Assembly: GCF_002204795.1 (NCBI RefSeq)
Contig: NZ_NIXO01000028.1
Location: forward strand, 1 to 64,000
Length of the DNA: 64,000 nucleotides
Reading direction: 5' to 3'
Origin: Pseudomonas sp. K2I15
GTDB taxonomy: Bacteria; Pseudomonadota; Gammaproteobacteria; Pseudomonadales; Pseudomonadaceae
Shown one piece after another: positions 1 to 9,146 of the stretch. The notes beneath the pieces are model-generated. The model searched no databases, was not told the origin of the DNA, and saw only the letters and a program-made list of their open reading frames with translations. Positions within the stretch are counted from its first letter, which is position 1; every line of letters begins with the position of its first letter. The position numbers were made by a program, and so were the translations under genes.

Positions 1-244
1 ACCCTGCCCGGCCCGGCACAAAAAACGCCAGCACCGACGTGACCAACGCTGCCCAGCCCATCACCTTGAAGTGAATCATCAACCCCAGGTTGGAGCGCAC
101 CTGGCATTCCCAGCGGCTGGCTTCGTCAGCACAAATGCCAACCCAACGACCGTCCTCCATGAATCCGTAACGCGCGCCATAACTGGCGGCCAGCCAAAGC
201 GACAGGGCAATAAGCAACAGCATCAGCGGAAAACGGCGGGACAT
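1..244 (-). CDS. Small predicted inner-membrane protein (partial, runs off left edge)
   Basis: The frame is open from an ATG at 244 to base 1, so the C-terminus lies outside the window. The visible 81 residues begin MSRRFPLMLLLIALSLWLAA, a hydrophobic segment, followed by a polar loop with two cysteines (GICADEASRWECQV) and a second hydrophobic stretch (MGWAALVTSVLAFFVPG). This predicts a small two-helix membrane protein with a loop that could be disulfide-bonded in the periplasm. I do not recognise the family and assign no function. It is divergent from the hydrolase/mlaA pair. Confidence 0.6.
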   Translation of the reverse strand, partial: MSRRFPLMLLLIALSLWLAASYGARYGFMEDGRWVGICADEASRWECQVRSNLGLMIHFKVMGWAALVTSVLAFFVPGRAG

Positions 245-396
245 GGGGCACTCCGATAGGCGAAAACGGCGCCCAGCTTAATCTCCCGGCGGCCGTTGGC
301 AAGGCTTGTAAACAGATAAGTGGTCTTCATAGCGTGCCAAAGTGTATCGTCTGCCTACTATTACCCCGATTCCGACGTTTTTTTCCGATTTTTCGT

Positions 397-417
397 GCCG
401 AAGGCTGGCACTTCGGC
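397..417 (+). other. Hairpin in the leader of the hydrolase-mlaA transcript
   Basis: GCCGAAG at 397-403 pairs with CTTCGGC at 411-417 around a 7-nt loop. No T-tract follows, so it is not a standard terminator. It lies about 65 bases before the hydrolase start codon and may be part of the 5' UTR. The rest of the 237-bp divergent gap (245-481) shows no gene. Confidence 0.3.
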
Positions 418-481
418 AGCAACGCGGTGGTCATAGCCTGCGAACTCCACTTCAGCACGTTTTCCTCTTAGGGATTTAGTC

Positions 482-1780
482 ATGCTCCGTTCCTTGCGCT
501 GTGCGGCCCTGTTGGGCAGCCTTTTTCTGAGTGCGTCAGCACTGGCGGTCGATATCGACCAAGCCAGCTATGGCTACCCTTTGACCAACCCGTTCGAAGC
601 GACCATCGCGACCACTCCGCCGAATCTGCGGCCGGAACTGCCGTCCGACGATGAAATCAATCAGTCAGACTACACCCTCACGATGCGCCCCGAGCGCCAG
701 TTCAGCCTGCCCGACAACTTCTGGGCCGTGAAGAAACTCACCTACCGCATCGCCAAGCAAGACCGCGCCGCCCCGCTGATTTTCCTGATCGCCGGCACCG
801 GCGCCCGGTTTGACAGCACCATCAACGAATACCTGAAAAAGCTGTACTACAAGGCCGGTTACCACGTCGTCCAGCTGTCGTCCCCGACCAGCTTCGACTT
901 CATCACCGCCGCCTCGCGCTTCGCCACCCCCGGCATCAGCCAGGAAGACGCCGAAGACATGTACCGCGTGATGCAAGCCGTACGCGCGCAAAACCCGACG
1001 CTGCCCGTGACCGACTTCTACCTCACCGGCTACAGCCTGGGTGCCCTGGACGCAGCCTTTGTCAGCAAGCTGGACGAAACCCGTCGCAGCTTCAACTTCA
1101 AGAAAGTCCTGCTGCTGAACCCGCCGGTCAACCTCTACACCTCCATCACCAACCTCGACAAGCTGGTGCAAACCGAGGTCAAGGGCATCAACAACAGCAC
1201 CACCTTTTATGAGCTGGTGTTGAACAAGCTGACCCGCTACTTCCAGCAAAAGGGCTACATCGACCTGAATGACGCCCTGCTCTACGACTTCCAGAACTCC
1301 AAGGAACACCTGACCAACGAACAGATGGCGATGCTGATCGGCACCTCGTTCCGCTTCTCGGCGGCCGACATTGCCTTCACCTCGGACCTGATCAACCGCC
1401 GTGGCCTGATCACCCCGCCCAAGTACCCGATCAGCGAAGGCACCAGCCTCACGCCGTTCCTCAAGCGTGCGTTGCAGTGCGACTTCGACTGCTACCTCAC
1501 CGAACAGGTGATCCCGATGTGGCGCGCCCGCTCCGACGGCGGCAGCCTGTTGCAACTGGTTGACCAGGTCAGCCTGTATGCCCTCAAGGACTATCTGCAC
1601 GACAGCCCGAAAATCGCCGTCATGCACAATGCCGACGACGTGATCCTGGGCCCTGGCGACCTTGGCTTCCTGCGTAAAACCTTCGGCGATCGCTTGACCG
1701 TCTACCCCCTGGGCGGCCATTGCGGCAACCTCAACTACCGCGTCAACGCCGACGCCATGCTGGAGTTCTTCCGTGGCTAA
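482..1780 (+). CDS. Exported alpha/beta-hydrolase-fold protein coupled to mlaA
   Basis: The 432-residue protein starts with a signal peptide (MLRSLRCAALLGSLFLSASA, cleavage after ALA near residue 22), so it should act in the periplasm. Residues about 97-104 (LIFLIAGTGA) resemble an oxyanion-hole strand. GYSLG near residue 183 is a nucleophile elbow with the candidate catalytic Ser. The C-terminal part has HNADDVILG and GGHCGNL, where the acid and His of a triad are expected. The ATG follows AGGGA at good distance. The frame overlaps mlaA by 8 bases, so the two are probably translated together. That context suggests work on envelope lipids, but the substrate is unknown. Confidence 0.85.
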   Translation: MLRSLRCAALLGSLFLSASALAVDIDQASYGYPLTNPFEATIATTPPNLRPELPSDDEINQSDYTLTMRPERQFSLPDNFWAVKKLTYRIAKQDRAAPLIFLIAGTGARFDSTINEYLKKLYYKAGYHVVQLSSPTSFDFITAASRFATPGISQEDAEDMYRVMQAVRAQNPTLPVTDFYLTGYSLGALDAAFVSKLDETRRSFNFKKVLLLNPPVNLYTSITNLDKLVQTEVKGINNSTTFYELVLNKLTRYFQQKGYIDLNDALLYDFQNSKEHLTNEQMAMLIGTSFRFSAADIAFTSDLINRRGLITPPKYPISEGTSLTPFLKRALQCDFDCYLTEQVIPMWRARSDGGSLLQLVDQVSLYALKDYLHDSPKIAVMHNADDVILGPGDLGFLRKTFGDRLTVYPLGGHCGNLNYRVNADAMLEFFRG

Positions 1781-2561
1781 ATATCTTCTGCTGCTCGCCG
1801 CCCTGATGTGCGCGGGCGTGGCCAATGCCGACAACAGCAAGGCCCACACGCCGACCGTGGTGGACTCCGACGGCTTCAAGGAGCCACTGAGCCACCTCAA
1901 GTTCAATCCCGGGCTGGACCAGCGTGAATTCGAACGTTCGTCGGTCAACGCCCTGAATGTCTACGACCCGCTGGAGTCGTGGAACCGTCGGGTCTACCAC
2001 TTCAACTACCGCTTCGACCAGTGGGTATTCCTGCCAGTGGTGGACGGTTACCGCTACGTCACCCCAAGCTTCCTGCGCACCGGCGTCAGCAACTTTTTCA
2101 ACAACCTGGGTGACGTGCCCAACCTGTTGAACAGCCTGCTGCAACTCAAGGGCCATCGTTCCCTGGAAACCACCGGGCGCCTGCTGCTCAACACCACCAT
2201 CGGCATCGCCGGCCTGTGGGACCCGGCCACCGCCATGGGCCTGCCGCGCCAGAGCGAAGACTTCGGCCAGACCCTGGGCTTCTACGGTGTACCGGGTGGC
2301 GCCTACCTGGTGCTGCCGCTGTTTGGTCCGTCGAACCTGCGGGACACCACCGGCCTGCTGGTGGACTATGGTGCCGAGACCGAGGTCAACTTCCTGAACG
2401 TGTCCAAGGTCAGCGAAAACCACCCGGAAATCTGGGCGCTGCGCGCTGTCGACAAGCGCTACCAGACCAGCTTCCGCTACGGCCAGATGAACTCGCCGTT
2501 CGAGTATGAAAAAGTGCGCTACGTGTATACCGAGTCGCGCAAGTTGCAGATCGCCGAGTAA
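1773..2561 (+). CDS. mlaA: MlaA/VacJ family protein (phospholipid asymmetry maintenance)
   Basis: MlaA removes mislocalised phospholipids from the outer leaflet of the outer membrane and passes them to the MlaC/MlaFEDB retrograde system. The 262-residue product has the family core: NVYDPLESWNRRVYHFNY near residue 62, then FFNNLGDVPNLLNSLLQ, GIAGLWDPA, EDFGQTLGFYGVPGGAYLVL and the LFGPSNLRDT loop. The start is GTG, with GGAG 7 bases upstream, inside the end of the hydrolase gene. The leader MAKYLLLLAALMCAGVANA looks like a signal-peptidase-I type. The only Cys, in ALMC, is a poor lipobox, unlike the lipoprotein VacJ of E. coli. The mlaFEDCB genes are not in the window. Confidence 0.93.
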   Translation: MAKYLLLLAALMCAGVANADNSKAHTPTVVDSDGFKEPLSHLKFNPGLDQREFERSSVNALNVYDPLESWNRRVYHFNYRFDQWVFLPVVDGYRYVTPSFLRTGVSNFFNNLGDVPNLLNSLLQLKGHRSLETTGRLLLNTTIGIAGLWDPATAMGLPRQSEDFGQTLGFYGVPGGAYLVLPLFGPSNLRDTTGLLVDYGAETEVNFLNVSKVSENHPEIWALRAVDKRYQTSFRYGQMNSPFEYEKVRYVYTESRKLQIAE

Positions 2562-2572
2562 CGCCGAACTAC

Positions 2573-2605
2573 AAAAAAGGCCATTCGATTGAATGGCCTT
2601 TTTTT
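2573..2605 (+). terminator. Rho-independent terminator after mlaA
   Basis: AAAAAAGGCCATTC at 2573-2586 pairs with GAATGGCCTTTTTT from 2591, around the loop GATT, and ends in a T8 run. The A-tract on the other side means it can also stop the AraC-type gene arriving from the minus strand (stop at 2612). It is a bidirectional terminator. Confidence 0.9.
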
Positions 2606-2611
2606 CGCCGG

Positions 2612-3595
2612 TTATTTGACCAGACGCTTTTCCTTGGACGGCCTGTAGCCAAAGTACGCGCTGTAGCACTTGCTGAAATGGCTCGGCGAGACAAACCCGC
2701 AGGCCACCAGCACATCCACCTGGGACAACTCGGTATGTTGCAGCAACCGGCGCGCCTCGGTGATGCGCAGTTCCAGGTAATAACGCTGCGGCGTGGTGCC
2801 AAGCTGCTCCTTGAACAAGCGCTCCAACTGGCGCCGGGAACGGCCTGCGTACACTGCCAGTTGCTCAAGCTCCAGGGGCTCTTCAAGGTTGGCGTCCATC
2901 AGGTTGACCACCTCGCGTAGCGGCGCGCTCAAGCAGATGTTTTCCGTCGGCTTTACCCGCCGGTAGCGCGACTCCTCAAACGCCAGGATGTCCTCGATGC
3001 CTTCGACCAAGGCTTTGCCGTACAGCCCCTTGATCCAGTCCAGCGCCATATGAAACGCCCCGGACGGGCTCGATGCCGTCAGCCGGTCGCGATCAATCAC
3101 ATACGGCTCGCTGCTGACCTGCGTCGCCTTGCAGAAATCGGCAAGGGCCGGGCGATGTTCCGGGTGGACCGCGCACCGGTAGCCACCGAGCAAACCCGCA
3201 CGCCCCAGGAACCACGCACCATTCCACAAACCGGCCAGGCTTATGCCCTGCTCCGCGGCGCTTTTGAGCAGGTGGACGAATTCATCGCCAGCCTTCAGCT
3301 CGGTGCGGTAGCCGCCGCAAATCACCAGCAGGTCCAGCGCTTTAATCGCTGAATACTCAAGCCGCGCATCGGGCCGAATCACCAACCCGAGGTCGCTGGT
3401 CACCTCGCCTTCCAGCAGGCCGAAGGTCGACGTAGAAAACGACGCGGGCCGCAGCAGGTTCGCGGTGATCAGCGTATCCAGCGCCTGGGTAAACGCCGGC
3501 AGCGAGAAATGTTCGAGCAGCACAAATCCCGCTCGAACCGTTTGACGGGCCTCGCCGGGATTTTCATTCAGGTAACGGAGGTTCTTGCCTTTCAT
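2612..3595 (-). CDS. AraC-family regulator with DJ-1/PfpI-like (GlxA-type) N-terminal domain
   Basis: Residues about 20-190 form a class-I glutamine-amidotransferase-like sensor domain (AGFVLLEHFSLPAFTQAL; LDLLVICGGY; SLAGLWNGAWFLGRAGLL). The usual nucleophile Cys position reads W-N-G, so this domain should bind a ligand and not catalyse. Residues about 220-325 carry the two AraC helix-turn-helix motifs (LEQLAVYAGRSRRQLERLFK and VDVLVACGFVSPSHFSKCY, then FGYRPS). This matches the GbdR/CdhR/GlxA type that senses small nitrogenous metabolites in Pseudomonas, but no target is evident. I chose the ATG at 3595. A TTG at 3625, 4 bases after the DUF808 stop, would add ten residues. It probably shares a transcript with DUF808. 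Confidence 0.88.
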   Translation of the reverse strand: MKGKNLRYLNENPGEARQTVRAGFVLLEHFSLPAFTQALDTLITANLLRPASFSTSTFGLLEGEVTSDLGLVIRPDARLEYSAIKALDLLVICGGYRTELKAGDEFVHLLKSAAEQGISLAGLWNGAWFLGRAGLLGGYRCAVHPEHRPALADFCKATQVSSEPYVIDRDRLTASSPSGAFHMALDWIKGLYGKALVEGIEDILAFEESRYRRVKPTENICLSAPLREVVNLMDANLEEPLELEQLAVYAGRSRRQLERLFKEQLGTTPQRYYLELRITEARRLLQHTELSQVDVLVACGFVSPSHFSKCYSAYFGYRPSKEKRLVK

Positions 3596-3629
3596 GCCCC
3601 CGCTGAATTGCCGTCGTTCAATCAAATGC

Positions 3630-4535
3630 CTACGCCCTCACACTTTTCCAAAGCTTACCCACCACGCTGACAACCGCCAACACCACGGCCCCGGCAATGA
3701 TCCCCGCCACGGCATTGAGCAACGTCGGCACCAGCCACGCCAGGCCACCGGTGCTTTGGCTCACGCTTTCGATCCAGTGATGCACCATTGGCACGCCATG
3801 GGTCAGGATGCCGCCGCCGACCATGAACATCGCTGCCGTGCCGATCACCGACAGGCTTTTCATCATGTACGGCGCCGCACGCAGGATCGCCCTGCCAATA
3901 CTGCGCGCAGCCTGCCCGGGCTTTTGGGTGAGCCACAGGCCCAAGTCATCGAGTTTTACGATACCGGCCACCAGGCCGTAGACGCCGATGGTCATGACAA
4001 TGGCGATGCCCGACAGCACGATCACTTGCTGCATCAGCGGTGCGGCGGCCACGGTGCCGAGGGTGATGGCGATGATTTCGGCAGAGAGGATGAAGTCGGT
4101 ACGGATCGCGCCCTTGATCTTGTCCTTCTCGAAGGCCACCAGGTCAGTGGCCGGATCAGCCACGGCTTCGACCAGGTGCGCCTGCTCCTCGGTGCGTTTG
4201 TGCAAGAAGCTGTGGGCGAGTTTTTCGAAGCCTTCAAAACACAGATAAGCGCCGCCCAACATCAACAACGGCGTGACCGCCCACGGCGCAAACGCGCTGA
4301 TCAGCAAGGCGGCGGGCACCAGGATCAGCTTGTTGACGAACGAGCCTTTGGCCACCGCCCACACCACCGGGATTTCCCGCTCGGCGCGCACCCCAGAGAC
4401 TTGCTGGGCATTCAGCGCCAGGTCATCCCCCAACACGCCGGCGGTTTTCTTCGCGGCCATCTTGGTCATCAACGCCACATCGTCGAGCACCGCGGCGATG
4501 TCGTCGATCAATACCAGCAAACTGCTTCCTGCCAT
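3630..4535 (-). CDS. DUF808 (YedI-like) inner-membrane protein
   Basis: The 301-residue polytopic membrane protein starts MAGSSLLVLIDDIAAVLDDV and continues MTKMAAKKTAGVLGDDLALN, the hallmark N-terminus of the DUF808/YedI family (E. coli YedI is about 305 residues). It has several hydrophobic helices (LILVPAALLISAFAPWAVTP; VIVLSGIAIVMTIGVYGLV; LVPTLLNAVAGIIAGAVVLA). The function is unknown in this family. The open frame continues 32 codons upstream of 4535, but that stretch lacks family similarity. It sits between opmB and the AraC-type regulator on the same strand. Confidence 0.9.
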   Translation of the reverse strand: MAGSSLLVLIDDIAAVLDDVALMTKMAAKKTAGVLGDDLALNAQQVSGVRAEREIPVVWAVAKGSFVNKLILVPAALLISAFAPWAVTPLLMLGGAYLCFEGFEKLAHSFLHKRTEEQAHLVEAVADPATDLVAFEKDKIKGAIRTDFILSAEIIAITLGTVAAAPLMQQVIVLSGIAIVMTIGVYGLVAGIVKLDDLGLWLTQKPGQAARSIGRAILRAAPYMMKSLSVIGTAAMFMVGGGILTHGVPMVHHWIESVSQSTGGLAWLVPTLLNAVAGIIAGAVVLAVVSVVGKLWKSVRA

Positions 4536-4602
4536 GGCTCGGGCTTCCCGTGATTCAAAGTGCGCCGAGAATAACGCGGCGCACACCGGGTTAGCGAGCC
4601 GT

Positions 4603-6018
4603 TCAGTGCGGGGTGGTTTGCCAGCCGCCACCCAGGCTCTGGATCAACGCCACACTGCCCTGGCTGAGTTGGCCCTGGGTGTCGCGAAGATTCTGCTCGG
4701 CTTGCAGCAGTACCAGTTGCTGGGTCAGCACATTCTCCTGGCTGACGGTGCCGGCACGCAGTTGCGCCTCCTGGCTGCCGAACAGTTGCTGATTACGCTG
4801 GTACACCTGCTGGAAGGCATCGACCTGGGTTTGCAGGTGGTTGATCGCCGACAGGTTATCTTCGACGTTCTGCAAGGCGCTCAGCACGGTGCCCTTGTAG
4901 GTCGCGGCGATCTGGTCATAGCTGGCCTCGGCCTGCTTGACCGCGGCCTCACGGGCACCACCGTCAAAGAGCGTTTCCGCCAGCGCCGGACCCAAGGTCC
5001 AGATGCGATTGGGCAAGGAGAACAAACCGCCCAACGCGCTGGCGCGATAGCCGGCCTCGGCAGTCAGGTCCAGGGTCGGGAAGAACGCGGCTTCAGCCAC
5101 GCCGATTTTCGCGTTGGCCGCTGCAGCCGAGCGCTCCGCCGCCACTACATCGGGACGCCGTTGCAACAGGGTAGAAGGCAAGGTCAGCGGTGGCCGGGGA
5201 ACCACGAAGGTGAAGTCATTGCGCACCGCCACGCTAAACTCGCTCGGCGCCACGCCTACCAACACGGCCAGCGCATGCTCGTATTGCTCACGGTCACGCA
5301 GCGAGGTCTGCAAATCGGCAATCGAGGAGGTGAGCTGGTCCTGGGCCACCAGCAACTGGTCGTTGGTGGCGACGCCCTGGGTGAACTGCACCTGGATCAT
5401 GTCCAGCAGTTGCTGGTTGATCTTCTGTTGCTGTTGCAGCAGGCGCACATCGATATCCATCTGCCGCAGGGCGAGGTAATTACTCGCCACGCTGGAGCTG
5501 ATAGACAACTGCACCCCGGCCAGCAACGCATCCGATTGCTGGGCCGTGGCCTGGCTCGACTCTATCCCGCGCCGCACCAGCCCCCAAAGGTCCGGCTCCC
5601 AACTGGCAGTCAAGGTCGCGCTGACGCTGTTCTCGACACCGCCCGAGGTAGTGCTGGACGGACTGCTGCCGCTGCCGCCCACACCCCGCGAACCCGACAA
5701 GCCTACGCCGACGGTGGGCCACAACCCTGCCCGGCTCGACGCCACCTGCGCCTGAGCCAAACGGTAAGCCGCCTCTGCCGCGATGATCGACTGGTTGGCC
5801 TTGGCCGAGCGCGCCACCAGATCGTTCAACACCGGGTCCTGATAGGCCGGCCACCACTGGCTGTCCATCGCACCTTGGGGGTTGGCCGCCGCGCGCTGCC
5901 ACTGTGCGCCTTCCTTGAAGGTCTGCGGCAGCTCCATGGCGGGCTTCTGGTAGTCAGGCCCGACCATGCAGCCACCGAGCAGCAGGCTGATGCAAAGCAC
6001 GCTGTATTTCACGTTCAT
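4603..6018 (-). CDS. opmB: Outer-membrane efflux channel (NodT/TolC type) of the MuxABC pump
   Basis: This is the outer-membrane duct for the RND pump encoded just upstream. The 471-residue lipoprotein has the lipobox LLGGC with Cys17, followed by the typical MVGPDYQKP. It carries the two OEP repeats with long alpha-helical stretches (ALQNVEDNLSAINHLQTQVD; QRRPDVVAAERSAAAANAKI). Its start overlaps the muxC stop by 4 bases, so it is the last gene of muxA-muxB-muxC-opmB. P. aeruginosa MuxABC-OpmB exports novobiocin, macrolides, aztreonam and tetracycline. The same range here is inference from orthology. Confidence 0.93.
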   Translation of the reverse strand: MNVKYSVLCISLLLGGCMVGPDYQKPAMELPQTFKEGAQWQRAAANPQGAMDSQWWPAYQDPVLNDLVARSAKANQSIIAAEAAYRLAQAQVASSRAGLWPTVGVGLSGSRGVGGSGSSPSSTTSGGVENSVSATLTASWEPDLWGLVRRGIESSQATAQQSDALLAGVQLSISSSVASNYLALRQMDIDVRLLQQQQKINQQLLDMIQVQFTQGVATNDQLLVAQDQLTSSIADLQTSLRDREQYEHALAVLVGVAPSEFSVAVRNDFTFVVPRPPLTLPSTLLQRRPDVVAAERSAAAANAKIGVAEAAFFPTLDLTAEAGYRASALGGLFSLPNRIWTLGPALAETLFDGGAREAAVKQAEASYDQIAATYKGTVLSALQNVEDNLSAINHLQTQVDAFQQVYQRNQQLFGSQEAQLRAGTVSQENVLTQQLVLLQAEQNLRDTQGQLSQGSVALIQSLGGGWQTTPH

Positions 6019-9000
6019 AACCTTGCTTCCTTACGCCGACCCAGGCGCTGTGACGCCCGGTCGAGCCACAGGTAGATCACCGGGGTGGTGTACAGCGTCA
6101 GCACCTGGCTGAACAGCAGGCCACCAATAATCGAAATCCCCAACGGCCGGCGCAACTCCGAACCATAGCCGGTGCCCAGCACCAGCGGCAGCGCGCCAAG
6201 GATCGCCGCCAGGGTGGTCATCATGATCGGCCGGAAGCGGATCAGGCACGCCCGGCGAATCGCTTCCTTGGCCGTGAGGCCAAACTCCCGCCGCTCGGTG
6301 ATCGCGAAGTCGATCATCATGATCGCGTTTTTCTTCACGATGCCGATCAACAGAATCACCCCCACCAGCGCAATGATCGACAGCTCGGTGCCGGTCAGCA
6401 GCAAGGCAATCAGCGCGCCGACCCCCGCCGAAGGCAAGGTCGAGAGGATGGTCAGCGGGTGCGTCAGGTTTTCATAGAGGATGCCCAGCACGATATACAC
6501 ACACAGCAACGCGGCGACGATCAACAACGGCTCGCTGGCCACCGACGACTGGAACACCTGGGCCGTGCCGGCAAACTGGCCGACCACACTGGCCGGTATG
6601 CGCAGCTGCTTCACCGCATCGTCCACCATCGCGGTGGCCTGGCCGATGGACGTGCCGGGCGCCAGGTTGAACGAGACCGTCACCGCCGGGAACGTGCCCT
6701 GGTGACTGATGGAAATCGCCGTGCGCGCCACCGTGTTGTCCGCCAGTGCCGACAGCGGTACCAGGGTTTGCGAAGTGGTCAGGTTGGGCGCCGTCGTGGT
6801 GCCTTTGGTGGTCGTGGCCTGGGTGCCCGTCGGCACATAAATGCCCTTGAGCGCCGACGGGTCAGTCCAGTATTGCGGGGCAATTTCCATCACCACGTGG
6901 TACTGGTTCGCCGCGCGATACAGGGTGGCGACCTGGCGCTGGCCAAAGGCGTCGTACAGCGTCTGGTCGACCGCCGAGACACTCACCCCGAGGCGCGCCG
7001 CCGTGTCCCGGTTGATCTGCACATTGGCCAGCAGGCTGTTGTCTTGCTGGTCGGTATTAAGGTCGGTCAGTTGCGGCAATTTACGCAGCACCGCCACCAC
7101 CTTGGGCACCCATTCATCCAGCGATTCCTGGTCATCGGCGGTCAGGGTGTACTGGTACTGCGCGCCACTTTGCCGACCGCCCACGGTGATGTCCTGGGCC
7201 GATTGCAAATACAGTTTAGTGCCGGGCAGGTCGCCGAGGCTGCGGCGGATTTGCCCGATGATCTCGGTGGCATTGTCCTTGCGCTCGCCCAGCGGCTTGA
7301 GCAACACAAACATCTGCGCACTGTTGACCGCCCCACCGCCGCCTCCGCCACCGCCGACAAACCCGGCGACGGTTTCAATGTTCGGGTTTTTCATCACCTT
7401 CTGGTTGATCTCGGTGAAATCCTTCTGCATCGCCCCATAGGAAATGCTCTGGTTCGCCAGGATGCTGCCCTGCAAACGCCCGGTGTCTTCCTGGGGAAAA
7501 AAGCCCTTGGGCACCAGCACGTACAGGACGCCGGCGAGCACGATCACCCACACCGTCACAAAACCCATCAGCACCGTATGGTCGATCACCCAACCAAGGG
7601 TGCGATCGTAGAAGCGGTGAAAGCGTGAATCCGGGTGTTCATTGCCTTCGTGAATTTCCTTGGGGGCGCGCAGCAGCACGCTGGCGAGCATCGGCGTCAC
7701 GGTGAGCGAGATCAGCATCGAGATCACGATGGCCACCGACAGCGACACCGAAAACTCGCGGAACAGCCGCCCGACAATCCCGCCCATCAGCAGCAGCGGA
7801 ATAAACACCGCCACCAGCGACACGCTGATGGTCAGCACCGTAAAACCCACCTCCTGGGCGCCGGCCAGCGCGGCTTCCACCCGGGTCTTGCCGCGCTCCA
7901 GGTGGCGCATGATGTTTTCCACCACCACGATCGCATCGTCCACCACAAAACCGGTGGAAATGGTCAGCGCCATGAGTGACAGGTTGTTCAGGCTGTAGCC
8001 GAGGAAGTACATCGCGCCAAAGGTGCCAAGCAACGACAACGGCACCACAATCGCCGGCACCAGCGTGCTGCGCCAGTCGCGGAAGAAGCCGAACGTCACC
8101 AGCGTTACCAACAGGATCGACACCAGCAACGTTATCTCGACGTCGTGCAGCGAGGCGCGAATGGTAGTGGTGCGGTCCATCAGCAAGTTGAGCTTGATCG
8201 TCGCCGGAATCGAGCTTTGCAGAAACGGCAGCGAAGCTTTCACCGCGTCCACCGTCTCGATCACGTTGGCGCCGGGCTGCTTGAACACCACCAGCAACAC
8301 CGCCGACTTGCCGTTGGACAAGCCGAAGTTGCGCAGGTCCTGCACGTCTTCGCGCACGTAGCCAAGGTCGGAAATATGAATCAGGTCGCCGTTGTGCGCC
8401 TTGACCACCAACGGCCCGTAATCCTCCTCATCAAGCAATTGGTCGTTGGCGGCAATGCCGTAGTTGCGGTCACCGATGGCCACGTTGCCCTTGGGCAGGT
8501 TGACGTTGGACGCGTTGATCACCTGGCGCACCTGCTCCAGGCTGACGCCGTACTGGTTGAGCCGGTCGGGGTTCAGTTCCACCCGCACCGCCGGCAACGC
8601 GCCGCCGCCCACCGTCACGTCACCGACGCCGGTGGTCTGCAACAGCCGCTGCTCCAGCAGGGTCGAGGCCACGTCATACATCTGCCCCGGTGTGGCGCTG
8701 TCGGAGGTCAGGCTGATGATCAAAATCGGCGAGTCGGCCGGGTTGACCTTGCGGTACGTCGGGTTGCCGGACAGGTCGCTGGGCAGGTTGCTGCGCGCCG
8801 CGTTGATCGCCGCCTGCACGTCTCGGGCGGCGCCGTCGATGTCGCGGTCCAGGTCGAACTGCAAAATAATCCGCGCCGAGCCGAGGCTGCTGGACGAGGT
8901 CATCTGCGTGACCCCGGCAATCTGCCCGAACTGGCGCTCCAGCGGCGTGGCCACTGAACTCGCGACCGTGGTGGGATCGGCGCCGGGCAACGAGGCACTG

Positions 9001-9146
9001 ACGCTGATGGTCGGGAAATCCACCTCCGGCAGCGGCGCCACCGGCAGCAGCATAAAGGCCAGTGCGCCAAACAGCGCGAGGCCGGCCGCCATCAAGGTGG
9101 TTGCAATGGGGCGGCGAACAAACGGCGCGCTGAGGTTCATTGCCAT
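6015..9146 (-). CDS. muxC: RND efflux pump inner-membrane subunit MuxC (MdtC-like)
   Basis: The 1043-residue HAE1/MdtC-class transporter has the N-terminus LSAPFVRRPIATTLMAAGLA, a first porter domain, central membrane helices with the proton-relay segment STGFVVDDAIVVVENIMRHL, and a matching C-terminal half (IGIVKKNAIMMIDFAI; LIRFRPIMMTTLAAI). It pairs with MuxB as a heterotrimeric pump, as in MdtBC. Its ATG shares one base with the muxB stop (TGATG); a second ATG two codons later (9140) is an equally good start. An eight-glycine run occurs in a porter loop (FVGGGGGGGGAVNS near residue 595). Confidence 0.95.
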   Translation of the reverse strand: MAMNLSAPFVRRPIATTLMAAGLALFGALAFMLLPVAPLPEVDFPTISVSASLPGADPTTVASSVATPLERQFGQIAGVTQMTSSSSLGSARIILQFDLDRDIDGAARDVQAAINAARSNLPSDLSGNPTYRKVNPADSPILIISLTSDSATPGQMYDVASTLLEQRLLQTTGVGDVTVGGGALPAVRVELNPDRLNQYGVSLEQVRQVINASNVNLPKGNVAIGDRNYGIAANDQLLDEEDYGPLVVKAHNGDLIHISDLGYVREDVQDLRNFGLSNGKSAVLLVVFKQPGANVIETVDAVKASLPFLQSSIPATIKLNLLMDRTTTIRASLHDVEITLLVSILLVTLVTFGFFRDWRSTLVPAIVVPLSLLGTFGAMYFLGYSLNNLSLMALTISTGFVVDDAIVVVENIMRHLERGKTRVEAALAGAQEVGFTVLTISVSLVAVFIPLLLMGGIVGRLFREFSVSLSVAIVISMLISLTVTPMLASVLLRAPKEIHEGNEHPDSRFHRFYDRTLGWVIDHTVLMGFVTVWVIVLAGVLYVLVPKGFFPQEDTGRLQGSILANQSISYGAMQKDFTEINQKVMKNPNIETVAGFVGGGGGGGGAVNSAQMFVLLKPLGERKDNATEIIGQIRRSLGDLPGTKLYLQSAQDITVGGRQSGAQYQYTLTADDQESLDEWVPKVVAVLRKLPQLTDLNTDQQDNSLLANVQINRDTAARLGVSVSAVDQTLYDAFGQRQVATLYRAANQYHVVMEIAPQYWTDPSALKGIYVPTGTQATTTKGTTTAPNLTTSQTLVPLSALADNTVARTAISISHQGTFPAVTVSFNLAPGTSIGQATAMVDDAVKQLRIPASVVGQFAGTAQVFQSSVASEPLLIVAALLCVYIVLGILYENLTHPLTILSTLPSAGVGALIALLLTGTELSIIALVGVILLIGIVKKNAIMMIDFAITERREFGLTAKEAIRRACLIRFRPIMMTTLAAILGALPLVLGTGYGSELRRPLGISIIGGLLFSQVLTLYTTPVIYLWLDRASQRLGRRKEARL

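Noticed and set aside
665..1948. A 427-codon open frame on the minus strand opposite the hydrolase gene
   Set aside because: It is the antisense shadow of a GC-rich gene: low-complexity Val/Gln/His/Gly-rich product, no family motifs, and the plus-strand gene has clear signal peptide, RBS and motifs.
4273..6075. A 600-codon open frame on the plus strand across opmB and DUF808
   Set aside because: It lies antisense to two well-recognised genes and codes an Arg/Gln/His-rich chain without domains.
7320..7365. Eight-glycine stretch in MuxC as a frameshift or assembly fault
   Set aside because: The codons are mixed (GGC, GGT, GGA types), the frame continues through it and the porter-domain loop tolerates such insertions.
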